DNA of 64,000 nucleotides from Lutjanus erythropterus (lineage: Eukaryota; Chordata; Actinopteri; Lutjaniformes; Lutjanidae), in NCBI GenBank assembly GCA_020091685.1, contig CM034594.1:32980433-33044432 (forward strand). Direction: 5' to 3'. The position numbers and the translations under genes were made by a program. Positions 29,145 through 40,945 of this stretch are shown here, piece by piece. A model generated the notes under the pieces. It did not search any database. It saw nothing but the letters and a program-made list of their open reading frames with translations, and was not told the DNA's origin. The number at the start of each line of letters is the position of its first letter. The first letter of the stretch is position 1.

Positions 29145-30125
29145 TGAGTGGACAAAAATGACCAGTGGAGTTCCCCTGGGCTCCATTCTGGGGCCCCCTC
29201 TGTTCAATATTCACAAGCTCCCATGAGCTCAGATTTTAGAAAATTACAAAATATGATACCATAGTTATGCAGACGATGCACAGATTTACATAACCATATC
29301 ACCTGGGGACTATAATCTCATACAAGCACTCAGTAGTTGCATTGAACAAATCAGCAATCGGATGTGCCAGAATTTTCTTCAATTAAACAAAAATAAAAGT
29401 AATTGTTTTTGGAGCCAAGGTTGAAAGGATTAAAAGTCAGTGCTCAGCTTCAGCTGGTAATGTTAAAAACCACAAACCAAGACAGAAATCTTGGTGTAGT
29501 CATGGACTCAGACGTGAATTTCAACAGCCACATTAATATAATTGCAGTCAACCTACCAAAAGAATATGTCAAGAGTCCCTTTATAGATCTCTGCTCCTGT
29601 TCTCACTACCAACCAAAAAAGTGCCTCACATCACTCCAGTTCTGAGGTGTTTACACTGGCTTCCTGATCTCAAAATACTGCTGTTGGTGGAATGGTTTAG
29701 GGCCAGAATGCATTTCTGATCTTCTGCTATGTTTTGAACCATCCTGACCTCTCAGGTCAGTGGGGAAAATGTCTACTTTCTGTCCCCAAACTCAAAATGA
29801 AACGTGGAGAGGCAGCATTCACTTTTTATGCACCACATATCTGAAATAAATTGCTGTAACTCTCATTTCTTTTAAATCAAGGCAGAAGATTTTTCTGTTT
29901 GCCTCTTCCTTTCATTAAAACACATCTGAGGCTTTTGATTGATATCTTAAAACTTTTACTTGACTATTGTATCTTGTTTTTTTATTTTCTATTCAGCTTT
30001 TTTGAATGTGATGAAATGTCTTTTGATATTACCTTGTGTTCCTTTTGAATTTTGTCTCGGTGACTTTTTATGTTTGATGTGAAGCACTTTTACTTGCCTT
30101 ATTGAAATGTGCTTTACAAATGAAC
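29145..30125 (+). mobile_element. Rex1/CR1-like LINE, 3' fragment
   Basis: A broken reverse-transcriptase reading gives SGVPLGSILGPPLFNI near 29,165. It continues with YHSYADDAQIYI (the catalytic YADD box) near 29,260, then CQNFLQLNKNKSN and LGVVMDSDVNFNSHI near 29,495. Later pieces (HITPVLRCLHWLPDL-like, GEAAFTFYAPHI-like) continue to about 29,850. The 3' end 'gtgaagcacttttacttgcc' and 'tgaaatgtgctttacaaatg' near 30,080-30,122 is typical of this fish clade. Part of the RT is deleted, and stops and frame shifts make it dead. Clade placement is from recall. Confidence 0.8.
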
Positions 30126-32259
30126 TTTCCTTTCCTTGCCGTCAGCCACATGTTAGCCTTGAAGGCTAATTTCTCTCCAGTTTCTGTGCTGTATATCAAA
30201 AAGGATTCAACAAAATACATGCATCTGAATGTCAGGTATGTGAAAGTGACAATATATGTGCTGTATTTGTGTGAGAGTGCTCCTAATATAAATCTGAAGT
30301 TAATTACAAAGATATTCTTGCAGTTTTAGGCAGATTATCAATATTTATGGACATGACTAACTCTTCAAAAAGCTACAGAGCTGAGGTTTTCATCACACAA
30401 AACATGTAGCTGCTTCAGTGACAGTGAACCGTAGACATTTTGCTTCTTTTGCCAGCAGTCATGAACCAGAAAATCTGACTGTGTCTCTGTAAAATCAAGT
30501 AACCGTCACTGTCCACAAATCTGCTCTTTCATTTACTGTCAGTGGAGAGAAATGCAGGGTGACGCTGTCTTGGTTTTCTTGTTTCTTGCTGTGGGAAAGA
30601 CTTGTTCATAGTCACAAATCTGGACTGATCTGTCAAAGTGCATCTGAATGAATGCTGCCTTCACAGGATATCGGAAATGCTGTTTCTACAGCTGCACGTG
30701 AAAGAAAACCTATTATTATACAGCTGTGATCTTGATAGTTAGACCATGATTTCATATTTTTGAAGTTAAAGCATTGCACTTGTATTTTCAATAGATTATG
30801 GAAGAAACACAGTACAAAATAGAAAGAGACAATGTGCATGATTTAACGCTCCTTCTCCATCATTTAATAGCAAAATCAAACCAGTGGGGGTTGAACTTAA
30901 ACATTTCTCTCATTTCCACAGGATCATTAAGTTGTCAGCTTCATTACAGCCCTCAGAAAGCCATTCCCATCTAATTATGTATTTCACAACTGAGCAAATC
31001 TGTGAAGGAAATGTAACATTTATCCTTAATCTCAATGCATTAGCAGAAGATCTTTGCACACTCCTGTAGGCAGGTGTAACTAAAATCACGGATGCTAAAA
31101 TTAGGTGTCCCAGTAAGCCCATATACAAAATAGCCCAGCAACAACTAAATGCATTCTAGTTTTGACAAATTGTTCCCTGTGGCTTCTCAAACTGATAAAG
31201 TAAAATCATTAAAACTGTTCAGGGACAATACAACATAAAACACAACAAACATTTTGACTCGACATTGCAAACAAAGCACAGGTGTTACTTATAACATCAA
31301 TGATGGCTTCTCCATGGAGGGACCACCGGCATGGCTGATAGGGAACCATCATTCAGTTACACCTGCGCTTTTCCTGCTGTGACAAGACACACTGTGCATT
31401 CCAAAACCCATACTGCCATACTGTTTAGTGTCCCAGTACATAGTATATCAAGGCAGCATGTCAAAAATACCAGGATATCTTTCTGCACCCAGTCCCATTT
31501 TGCAATATAGGTGTTTGGCAATGGAGGTCTGGAGACCACAGCAGCTTGTCAGTGGGCGCTGCAAACAAACGTTTAATGGTTTTGAAGCCATAGACGCCAC
31601 CGATTTCTCTGAAAAGGTTGTGATCCTGTCTGGAATCCTGGTCAACTTGAGTCGACCAGTAGAATATCGATTCTGACAACTGTACACGCAACAATCAAAC
31701 ATTTTGGTGAAGGTAAAACGTATTCAATATTTGCAGTATAAAGTACAAGCAAAAAGAACTTTATGCCTCAATATAGTTTAAAATAATAAAATAAGATATA
31801 ATAAATAAAAAAAACAACCCCCTCTTAAGCTGGGGCCTAATGTTGATTTATTGTGGCGGTTCTTGACATGAAAACATTTGTGAACCCCTGAATTAGACAA
31901 CTGATCAATTATTTGGTCAACAGAAAATTTAATTAAATGAAATTACAGCTTTTGAATTATGATGCTTTGCTGCTTTGCTGTGTTTTAATATCGCTGCAAA
32001 TTGAATATAATTGTTTTTTGGACTGAATTATTGATAATGAAAATAATCATTGTTGCAGCTCTATTCCTGACCTCAAACTTAGGTAATAAGTCATTATTAT
32101 GAGATAAAGACTCGATATTATGAAATGGAGTCCTAATTATGAGATAGTCATAATGAGGAGAGTTGCAGCTGTGAACAAACTTTGTAGACTAGTTATTTTA
32201 AAATAAAATAAAATAAAATGCCCCCCAGAAAAGTGTCCATTTTGTCATTACATTGTCCA
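30126..32259. other. Intergenic, nothing coding recognised
   Basis: AT-rich. Near 31,890-32,070, words such as 'caactgatcaattatttggt', 'gataatgaaaataatcattg' and 'ttgcagctct' are the worn ends of the 'gctgcaac...attaatcgat' MITE family found repeatedly further on. No exon seen. Confidence 0.45.
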
Positions 32260-33070
32260 AAAATCCAGGCTCAGCGGGAGCATACTTCCTCTTGAAGTGC
32301 TCAGAAATAAGAGTTTCTCAGGAGCACTTGAAGGCAGCAGCAGCTCTGCCTGTGAGCGGAGCTCGGTCAGTGAACTCATCCCGCCAGCAGAGCGCGTCCC
32401 TGCGCCTCGTACAGAAACCGGGGATGCCTCCTACCGGAGCACAAACCCACTCCCCGTTTTCAGAGAAACTGTGAAAAGGAAAAGCCCCGCTGTTGTGTTT
32501 TTTTTTTTTGTAACACTGTCAGAAAGCCCATGCACTGCGAGCTTTCTCCACCTCCTTCGCCGCTCGCAGGACTCCTCCAGGATGCTGTCGAACAAGCCGC
32601 ACATCGGGCACAAAGTGGCCGGCTGTTGGCTCGTCCTCTCCCTCTGTAAGTAGGACTCACTTTACTTTCTAATCTTCGTGTCAGCGGGCTCCGGGGCAGC
32701 TGGATTGAGACTCAACAGTACACAGTTTGTCCTGTTTTTCAGAGGTGAAGCTCGTGTTTTCGGACAGAAGCGACAGTGTAGCGCTGACAAACACGGCGTT
32801 TCCGTCGAGCTGTGAGTGTTTATTTCCACAAACTGTCGGAGAAGTGCGGAGCCATGATCCGCCTCAACTTCCTGAGGAGTTCAACGGCGATATTTGCACG
32901 TTACAGTGCTGCTTGTTGCCATGTGGGTTTGAGCAGACTCTTAATGAGAAGTTAAACTGAGAGTTAATCACGGGGAAAAGGGTTGGCAGCCCTCTGCTTT
33001 CTGCTGAAATGTGTTCCCAGTCGTGAAGTCTCTTCTTCCTGACACATCGGCGGTGCTCTGGTGGGAGTGA
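32260..33070 (+). promoter_or_regulatory. CpG-rich promoter region of signal-peptide gene
   Basis: CpG dinucleotides are clearly denser here than anywhere else in the right half (for example 'gcgcgtccctgcgcctcgt', 'ttcgccgctcgc', 'gtcagcgggctccggggc'). The segment surrounds a first exon with ATG and consensus donor, so it is most likely a CpG-island promoter and 5' UTR. No TATA box identified. Confidence 0.6.
32582..32645 (+). CDS. First coding exon of secreted/membrane protein, unidentified
   Basis: The ATG at 32,582 is followed by 21 codons and one base up to a strong donor (ctct|GTAAGT). Encodes MLSNKPHIGHKVAGCWLVLS plus L: a basic start, then a hydrophobic core that continues in exon 2 at 53,309. 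Together they form a convincing signal peptide. The same frame is open back to an ATG at 32,297, but the segment between is of low complexity and includes a phenylalanine run from a T-tract. The later ATG gives the proper signal peptide and is preferred. The gene could not be named. A very long first intron and small second exon are common in adhesion and receptor genes, but that is only context. Confidence 0.65.
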
Positions 33071-33809
33071 AGCCCGAGGATGAATGTGCCTCAGGCTACA
33101 GCTACTGTAAGCTTCACCAAGTCAGGTTTTCCTCTGTCACTGTGCATGTGCACCGGGAATTCACAAGATTAAACACACAGCCGCAGTTATGTGATCCATA
33201 CACTGATTTATTCCTCTTTTTGTTGCCACAGGAGGGGAAAAAAATCATATTCACAGTCCAACCAGACACTTTACTGTGTGTTATTGTACTTTATTTAAAA
33301 AAAAACCCAGTTACATTTGCTACAGAAATATTATATTTTTACTTTCTTCCATGGAGCAGATTAGTTAATTAGACAAACACTTAATGGCTTAAATGTCAGG
33401 CTGGGCAATATATATCGATATTATGTCATATTGTGATATAAGACTGGATACTGTCTGAGATTTTCAAAACTGAACTTACCAGACTGCTCTGATCTATTAT
33501 ATGCATTTACCCACTTAGAGTGGGTTGCACCAAGAAAGACTGGTTTACTCTAAGATTAGTTTAATCAAAGTTTAATAAAACTAGATTTTAAATTTTTCAA
33601 GATTTTAAATTAAGCAGAGCTTTGTTGCACAATTCAAAACTTAAGTAAGTATAGTAAATCAAGTTTAGTGATGTAAACAGATATTAAATGTTTAACCAAC
33701 TTTTAAAAATTAAAATAAATGTATAGAAAATTCATTTGAATGCTGTTGGGACTTAAAAAGAACCCATTAACATTCAGCTGCTCTGTATTCCTTATCAAAA
33801 CGTTAATTT

Positions 33810-34030
33810 TTTTGCTAGCTAGCCACAAAGTTAAGGACAATGATACATTGTTTGCTGGCTAGCTAAAAAGTAAAACAAACAAACAAACAAGCAAAAAACG
33901 TTATATTGTTTGCTTGCTAACCAAAAAAGAAGGTAAAAATTTGCCTATATTGTTTGCTAACTAGCTAAAAAGTAAACAAAATGTTACAGTGTTTGTGAGC
34001 TGGTTAAAAAGTTAACAAAATGTTAGTTCG
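33810..34030 (+). repeat. Imperfect tandem units with 'gctagctaaaaagt'
   Basis: About four degenerate units of 50-70 bp sharing 'tgtttgctggctagctaaaa' and 'agtaaacaaaatgtta'. Confidence 0.65.
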
Positions 34031-34062
34031 CCTACTCACTATACTGTAATGCAGCAACGTCT

Positions 34063-34348
34063 AGAGCTGCAACTATTAGCTGATTAATTGATTAGTTGTT
34101 GACTATTGAAGTAATCACCGGCTATTTAGATCTGTTCAGTTTCTTAAATGTGAATATTTTCATATTTTTTGTCCTCTAAAACTAAATATCTGAGCTGTGG
34201 ACAAAACAAGACATTTGAGGACAACACTTTGGGCTTTGAGAACCGGTGATCAACATTTTTTTGACATTTTATGGATCATACATCTGATTGATTAATCAAG
34301 GGAATGATCAACAGATTCATTTATAATGAAAGTAATAGCGGCAGCCCT
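34063..34348 (+). mobile_element. 'gctgcaac/attgattaat' MITE, copy 1
   Basis: From 'agagctgcaactattagctg' to 'gtaatagcggcagccct'. It contains the family landmarks 'ttcttaaatgtgaatatttt', 'gtggacaaaacaagacattt' and 'ctttgggctttg'. Ends are inverted (agagctgc / gcagccct). Confidence 0.75.
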
Positions 34349-35048
34349 GATCACGTCTCATATCACAATATCAGTATATTGCTCAGCCCTAAGCCCACTT
34401 AAATGTCAGATATTTTGGGTGAATTTCACAGGATCAAAATCACTTTTTAACCATTTGCATACAGCGCTGTGTTTCACTGTAGAAGAATCAGGCTCTCTAC
34501 ATACAGTATTTTTCCATGCATATGTTCTGCACATACAGAATATATTCAGTCATGTCCATTGAGTGAGATGCAGCTCACACTGTGTGGCTGCAGCTGTGGA
34601 GAGAATTACAGTGAGTGACCAATATTGCATCGGCCCAGTGTAGCATGTGGATGTCCTCCTGAGCAGAATGAGATAAATGCTGAGCGCAGGAGACTCTGCC
34701 TGCCTGCCTCGCTACAGGACTGAAAATTGGCACAATGTAATAAAGGAAAAAAAAAAAAAAAGACCAGAATGCACGTGAGGATCTGCAATCTGCAAATATT
34801 TCAGTACTGCAAGAATGGGCAACATGTGCCTGTGTCGAGTGAAGACCACAAACAGATTACAGGTTACAGGCTAACAGAGTATCTATGAATCTTAATGCTG
34901 CAAGAAATTGCCTGCGGTCACACTGATTTATTATTAATTGGATTCGACCTCAGTTTTTAACCCACACTTTGACACTTGTACATTTCTCTTCTGCTTAGTT
35001 TACACCTCACCATGCTTGTGTCGTGTAAAAAATCAGCTGGTTCTCTTT

Positions 35049-35525
35049 TAGAGCTGCAATGATTAATCAATTAGCTGTCAACTATTAAAGCTGCAACAAG
35101 GAGCTTTCATATTTTGTTGATTTTGGAAGTTGCAGTTTTCCATCCCAATAACAACAAAATGTGACACCAAAAATGAAATTATTTCAATAAAAATCTCCTC
35201 CTGCTTCTCTTTAACTAATTAACGTAGCTTTGCCAGGGAAAATGTTAATGACATGTGCTGTCTGATCTGAAGGAGAATCCAACCTAAATGCTAGTTATTT
35301 TTATAATCAACTAATTGGTTTGCATATTTTTTTAAGGAAAAAAAAAGTCAGATGTCTGTGATTTCGGCTTTTTAAATGTGCATATTTTTGCTTCCTGTAG
35401 TCCTCTATGAAAGTAAACTGAATATCTTTGGGTGGTGGACAAAATAAGAGATTTGAGGACGTCATCTTGGGCTTTGGGAAACAGTGATCAACATTTCTCA
35501 CAACAACTAATTGATTCATGGCTCA
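35049..35525 (+). mobile_element. Same MITE family, copy 2, with internal insert
   Basis: Begins 'agagctgcaatgattaatca', is interrupted at about 35,090-35,300 by sequence starting 'aagctgcaacaaggagcttt', and resumes with 'ctaattggtttgcatatttt' through 'cttgggctttgggaaacagt' to 'actaattgattcatg'. Confidence 0.65.
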
Positions 35526-35944
35526 ATGTCAATGTTTTTTTGTTTTGTTTTTTTCACTTCCCTGGTCGGCCAAGTTATTAAATAACAACAAAGACTAAAA
35601 TTAGTTATCATGTTTAATCTAAGACTTTGGCATTGATAAGAAAGAGAGAAAATAGGGAAGAATGTCCAACTCTGTTTTTCAGAGTCTGAGGTGATGTTGT
35701 AAAATGTCGTTTTGACAGTCTAAAACTAAAGGATATTCAGTTTGTTAAGATAACAAACTGAGAAAAGTAGGAAATCTTCACTTTTGAGAGCCTCAGAGTG
35801 GCATTTTCTGACATTTTTGCAGTCAGAAATGAAAAATTTAAAAGATAATTCAATTCTTTTTTACATCTTGCCTGTCAGTTGTGAGATTTACTAGCCCAAC
35901 ATGGCATTTAACTTATCCCGAACAATCGGGCAATTCTTATTGTT

Positions 35945-36478
35945 GAGCCCTGAGCTACGGAGTATTTTCATTATCAATTAACATGCCGATTATTTTCATG
36001 AGTACTCAAACACTCATTTAGACAATGAAATGTCAAAAAAAATGTAAAAAACGCTCATCAGAGCTCAAGGAGACATCTTCAGATTAGGGCTGAATGATTT
36101 TGAAAAAATATGTAATTGCAATTATTTTGACTGATATTGCAATGGCGATATGATGATTAGCGATATTACAGGTAATGATTTTTAAATCTGGACATCCCTG
36201 CCTTACAACATTCATTAGTTTAAAAGATTTTTGATACATATTTTGCCTTTAACAAACATTGCACCTCCTGCAGAAAGCCATATTGCAGTTTTGATAAGAT
36301 TTAGATTAATTGTGCAGCCCTACTTCAGATTGCTTCTTTTGTCCAACAAACAATCCAAAACCCAAAGATTCTTCGTTCACTGACAGCAAATCATCACATT
36401 TAAGAACCAGCAAAAGTTTGACTTATTTGCTTGAAAAATGTACTGTTAATTGAGTACTCACTGCAGCTCTATATAGAA
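35945..36478 (-). mobile_element. Same MITE family, reverse copy, host of a hAT MITE
   Basis: 'tgagccctgagctacgg' near 35,945 and 'actcactgcagctctat' near 36,475 are its ends. It is split by the element at 36,085-36,322. Confidence 0.55.
36085..36322. mobile_element. hAT-like MITE with perfect 8-bp target duplication
   Basis: Starts TAGGGCTGAATGATT and ends TTGTGCAGCCCTA. CTTCAGAT stands on both sides (36,077-36,084 and 36,323-36,330). An 8-bp duplication with TAGGGCTG/CAGCCCTA ends is diagnostic of a hAT-type insertion. It is 238 bp and non-coding, and 55,561-55,876 is another member. Confidence 0.9.
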
Positions 36479-37372
36479 GGCAAGAGAAATTGTCACATAT
36501 CACTCAGGATCACCTTTCGCTCTCAATTCCAGGTTTTGGGTCAAAAAACTGAGGCTTGTCTGAGTTTAATCCACAGTGAATAACTGGATATGGGTGAAAT
36601 GTTGTATTTGAGCTCCCCTGAGGATGATGCACATCGAAGAAAACAGCCACTATTCAAGCTTGTGGATATGTCAGAAATACAGTGCAGTCTGGGCAGAAAG
36701 AAGAGCCAGGGTCACTGCTGCAATCCAGCGGTACGTGCACAGGGTACCATGTATTTGGCACCGAGTCAAGCACGTTTAGCCAGGCATCAGACTCTGACAA
36801 GGCTGCTTGTCTGCTCCCCCCTGTATGTAATATTCATGGGCCTAACATCAAGGCACAGCCAAGGTCTGGAGAGTGTCCAGTTTGGTGACAATTAGGGTGC
36901 CACCTCTGCTGCTTTTCAATGATGTCATCCATCAGGCTTCAACTGTCATCTCTGATGTGCACTGGAGCATTTCACAGCTGGGCGTGATGAGGAGAAGCAC
37001 CTCGAAGTCCAACTTTGAGGCTCCAGCACGCTTTCGGAGTCAACACGGGCCGCATTTCAATTGTGGCACGACTGTGGGGCACTCCACAAAGTCTGCATTT
37101 GATTGTTGATATAGGGATACTATAATGATGTACAGTGTTTGGGGTAGAGAATGTACTGTACACAAGTTGTGGATTAGATTTTCAAACAGAAATCTGGAAA
37201 AAAAAAAGAAAGAAAATCCAGACATTCATATGCTGTTATTATGTGGGTGGTGAAACACTAAAAGTGGCACAATTATTGCAGTTGGAGATGATCTTCATAC
37301 TTTGCTACTAAGAAATTACCATTCAACATATTTGCTAGAAAAACTAACTGTTACTACTTTGTTATCTTAACT

Positions 37373-37640
37373 TAAAGGAGTAGTTTGGTGTATTTGAAGA
37401 GGAGTTATATGAGGTCAGCGTATTACCCACAGTAGACGGCAGTTTGGAGAAGCAGAGAGGAGCATGGTGTAAGAAGCTAAGCAATGTAGTGCTGTGCACA
37501 GGGTCAGCAGCAAAATGTCAGAAAAATCTATATCAGTTTACGCGTATGCTATATTTAGAATATTTGCACTGCTTTACCTTCCCTTCAAACAGCTTTTTCC
37601 AACAGAGCAGCAGCTCAAATTGTCCTGCAGCTGCCTGAGA
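37373..37640 (+). repeat. Dispersed repeat 'taaaggagtagtttggtg', copy 1
   Basis: Shares, in order, 'tagtttgg', 'cagtagacggcagtttgg', 'gagaagcagagaggagca', 'gctgtgcacagggtcagcag' and 'atatttagaatatttgcact' with 54,012-54,280. RC end pieces of the same family occur near 40,330-40,380 and 56,155-56,230 ('cctcttacagccccacttca'). Confidence 0.75.
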
Positions 37641-38599
37641 TCTGTCGTTGTCTGACTGAACAGCCTCGTGGAAGTGATGTCTTACAAGTCTTCATATTGT
37701 AAAATAACACAATCCGTTAAAGCAAGTCATTTGGTGTTTTCAGAGTCATTCTGTTAACTGAGACAGATTCCATATTCTGTTCGCGTTCAGAGCCGACGGG
37801 TAGAAGGCTGGCACCATGCACATCAGATACAGACATCCTGATAAGTGATCACAACATTATAAAACAAAGCTATGAAAGAGTTCTCACTTACTTGATGTTA
37901 TTTTTTGGATCCGTCTTTCTTCGCTGCTCTGAGAGAGTTGCATTTCACCACAGCCTGCTGTCAAGGGTAGATCAGTCATCTGCAGCTACTTCTGCCAGTT
38001 GGCTATTTCACCCAGAAGTCTTTTATATAAAGTATAAATTCAGTGTTCTCGCGTGCTTTGGGCTTTCACTGGAATATTATCTGAGATTTTAAATGTGGCA
38101 GCAAACAACAGCGGCGCATTTTATCCCTCGTGCACATGGCACTGGGATGATATGTTGTAATAAAGTTGTCATACTGAGGACAGTCAGGAGAAATCCTGTG
38201 AAGGTTAAACCTAATTTAAAGCCAAATAAATAACCAGAGTAGTAGGCTGATGTGGGACTTCACAGTTACTTTGTGTGTGAAACTTCACACTACAGCGCAG
38301 CTTAGCTGGTTTAGTTGTTAAATTAAAGCCCCTCTGCTGTGCAGGTTATGTGTGGCTGCTGCTGTATGTAAATGTACTGACAGACCTGCACTATTGTACT
38401 TTTATTTAAATACTTTGGGTATTCTGCCAAATAAATGTGGTTGAGATGCCTAATCCAGCCTTTGCCCGACTCTGAGAATGAATTACATTACATGTTCTAA
38501 TTAACGTACATTATGGGGCAGACTGCTTCTCACAAAAGGACTAAACCTCATTTGTATTTCTTTTCAGAGCCAAAAAACACATCTGTTTTTTTTATTAGG

Positions 38600-38722
38600 T
38601 AGTTTAATGTTTGAAGCATAAATCATTTATTGTTTTTGTAATACTGTGATATAATATCGTCACAGCGAAAAATAAAAACAAAGGAAAACGCGATATAAAT
38701 TGTAGGTCATATCGCCCACCCT
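38600..38722. mobile_element. End fragment of 'ctgggcgatat' MITE family
   Basis: 'gtgatataatatcgtcacag' and 'ggtcatatcgcccaccct' are the right end of the family whose left end is at 33,400. Confidence 0.5.
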
Positions 38723-40129
38723 GACTATTTACTGTAATAATACCAGGAAGTATGGAAGTAACTAATTACAAATACTCATATTATTGTAATTAACTTTTTT
38801 ATATATGTATATACTTTTATACTTGTAGTTTTATGAGTAGAAGTCTGTACTTTTACTTATACCTAAGTATGCATTACACTATGTAATCTTAGTTGCTGTT
38901 AAAATTATAATTGAATACAAGTTGAATTAATATCCAAACCTTTCCTCTTTAGCATTTTAGTAGCTAATAATTAGTGATATGTGCAATTAGTTGACTATAT
39001 GATTAAACGTTGTCACCCTCGCTAGTCGGCACCAGAAATACTAGTCATTTAAACTATTTACCTGCACTTCATTCATGCACAATGCTAATTATCTGCCACT
39101 AAGATCTTATGCAGCCACCTGCCACTAGTCGGGGCTGCGGCCCCATCAGATGGCAGCCCTTCTCGCCGTACACTGTAAGCACGTATGGCCTGATGGCCCT
39201 GGATGTTTATATCAACAAAGTGGGACGGATGACAGCTCCTAAAACCAGCGCGGTTTGGCAGTGTATTAATTTAGAAAATGGAAATAATGTTGAATGTAGG
39301 CTACGACAAAATTAACTGGTATATAACCACTCGACTGGTGCAACATGTGACCACATTCAGCACAGACACGGACATTAACTTGCAAGCAGAGCAAGAAAGC
39401 TGCTGCTGCTAGCACTGCTAACGTTAGCCACACTTTATGGCAGGCTGGCAGCTAACGTTAGCTCCGGGTCATTCACCCACTGGCACTGTAATTCTCTTTG
39501 GTCTGAAAGGCTGAAGCCATGTTTTGTACGTTAATGGGGAATGTTTATATTACACAGCGCAAAGTAGCACACATTTCAGTTGCATTTAAAGTACAATTTG
39601 ACGATTGTAGACTGTGATTAACGGCTTCAAATGGCTCTCAATATGCACCTTTTTTTTCTGCTCAATTTTAACTGCTTTCTGAGTGTTTTCTTAGTGTTAG
39701 ACTAGTCAGCTAGTCTAAATTAAATTTTATGTTTAATCAACAGGGAAATTAGTCACCAGGATCATCCCTGCTAATAAGGTGATTTGATCACAAAACAGGA
39801 CATATAACTGGAAAAACAACACTGAACACTGCAGCAGCACTCCAGGTTTGGAGTAAGGATGTTAATGATGAGTTATTAATTAGTCAACCAATTAACTAAC
39901 TGAAAATGAATTCATGGATACTTAATTAATAGTCTAGAAATGTCAGTAAGTGCACCTCATCTGACATTGTTTTGTCTGGCTGAGAAAAAAAAAGAATAAT
40001 TAGGAAAAAAGGTGTTTTGTGTCTAATGAATTGTTAATGATTAATTGCTTGTTACTGTTTTCAACTATCAGTTGAATTGCAAAATTGCAAACTGTAAAAT
40101 TTGCAACCGCAGTTTGGAGAGGTGACTGA
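38723..40129. other. Intronic, nothing certain
   Basis: AT-rich with a somewhat GC-richer patch at 39,100-39,260. The open frame there (39,109-39,315) has no splice support or resemblance. Confidence 0.4.
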
Positions 40130-40312
40130 AATTACAAAACAAGCTGTTAAAAACTAACTAATACTCTGAGTAGTTTTTGAGATGAATAATTTGTACTTTT
40201 ACTTAAGTATATTTCTAACACCAGTACTTTTACTCGTAATTGAGCAGTATTTTAGTCATGTAACAGCACTTGTACTTGAGTAAAGATTTTCAGGGCTCTT
40301 TCCACCACTGAA
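40130..40312 (+). repeat. Dispersed repeat with 'tacttttactt' words, copy 2
   Basis: Partner of 26,040-26,225, ending 'ctctttccaccactga'. A reverse end piece of the 37,373 family follows immediately ('cctcttaaaaccccacttca'). Confidence 0.7.
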
Positions 40313-40544
40313 TAATGCCCTGACTAATGATAAATACCTCTTAAAACCCCACTTCAAGTAATTTGAACTGTCCCTTTAAGGTTGAGCATGATGTGGAAAG
40401 TTACAGATTACCATTTTATCTCAAAAAAGGGAAAAAAGTTATCTTTCCCCCTCTGCCCACCTTGAGAGACACCTCCATTCAGGTGTCTTGTGGTTTGACT
40501 CAGAAGTGACAGTTAAAAGGATTGTGAGATTGATGACAGGAGGG

Positions 40545-40945
40545 AGAGAGCTGAGCCACAGACAACAGCTCTCAAACAACTGTCTTTACTCTGACCATCA
40601 GCGCTGGTCACAAGTTTTGGATAGCAACTGAAGGAATGAGATTGCAGACGTGAGCCGCCACGTCGAGTTTTCTCTGCGAGCTGGATGGCCTCGCTGCAGA
40701 TGAGAGGGTGAGGAGGCATGTGATTCAAGAGGACGTCAGCGCCCGGCTGCTCCTGAGGCTCCCGCACGCTGAGAGGAGCCAGCTGAAGTGGATCAAGCAC
40801 CTGGTAAAGATGCCGACCAAACAGGCCAGACTCGTTGAGATCCAGGATGTGCCGGAGAGATTATTTTGTATCTCTGGGAGTGTTTGAGGATCCCTCAGGA
40901 CGAGCTGAAAGCAGCAGCTTGTGGCTATAAGGATGGATGGATGAA
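40545..40945 (+). mobile_element. Non-LTR retrotransposon 3' end fragment
   Basis: The phrase 'gctgagaggagccagctgaa', 'gtggatcaagcacctggtaa', 'agatgccg' and then 'agagattattttgtatctct' follows the order of the reverse-transcriptase tail of a very common fish LINE (peptide of the RSQLRW..HLV.MP type). It ends in a short GGAT repeat at 40,930. Heavily decayed. Family not named. Confidence 0.6.

Larger units (their letters stand above)
33400..34397. mobile_element. Compound insertion flanked by a 12-bp direct repeat
   Basis: CTTAAATGTCAG occurs at 33,388-33,399 and again at 34,398-34,409. The insert starts GCTGGGCAATATATATCGAT and its end near 34,349-34,391 contains 'atatcacaatatcagtatat' then 'tgctcagccctaa'. 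These are the two ends of the 'ctgggcgatat' MITE family. Between them lie a 'ggttgcaccaa' MITE (33,529-33,800), tandem 'tgtttgctagctagct' units, and a MITE of another family. Confidence 0.6.

Noticed and set aside
32297-32581. Upstream in-frame ATG as the start of the signal-peptide gene
   Set aside because: It would add 95 residues including a phenylalanine run from a T-tract and would bury the signal peptide; more likely 5' UTR.
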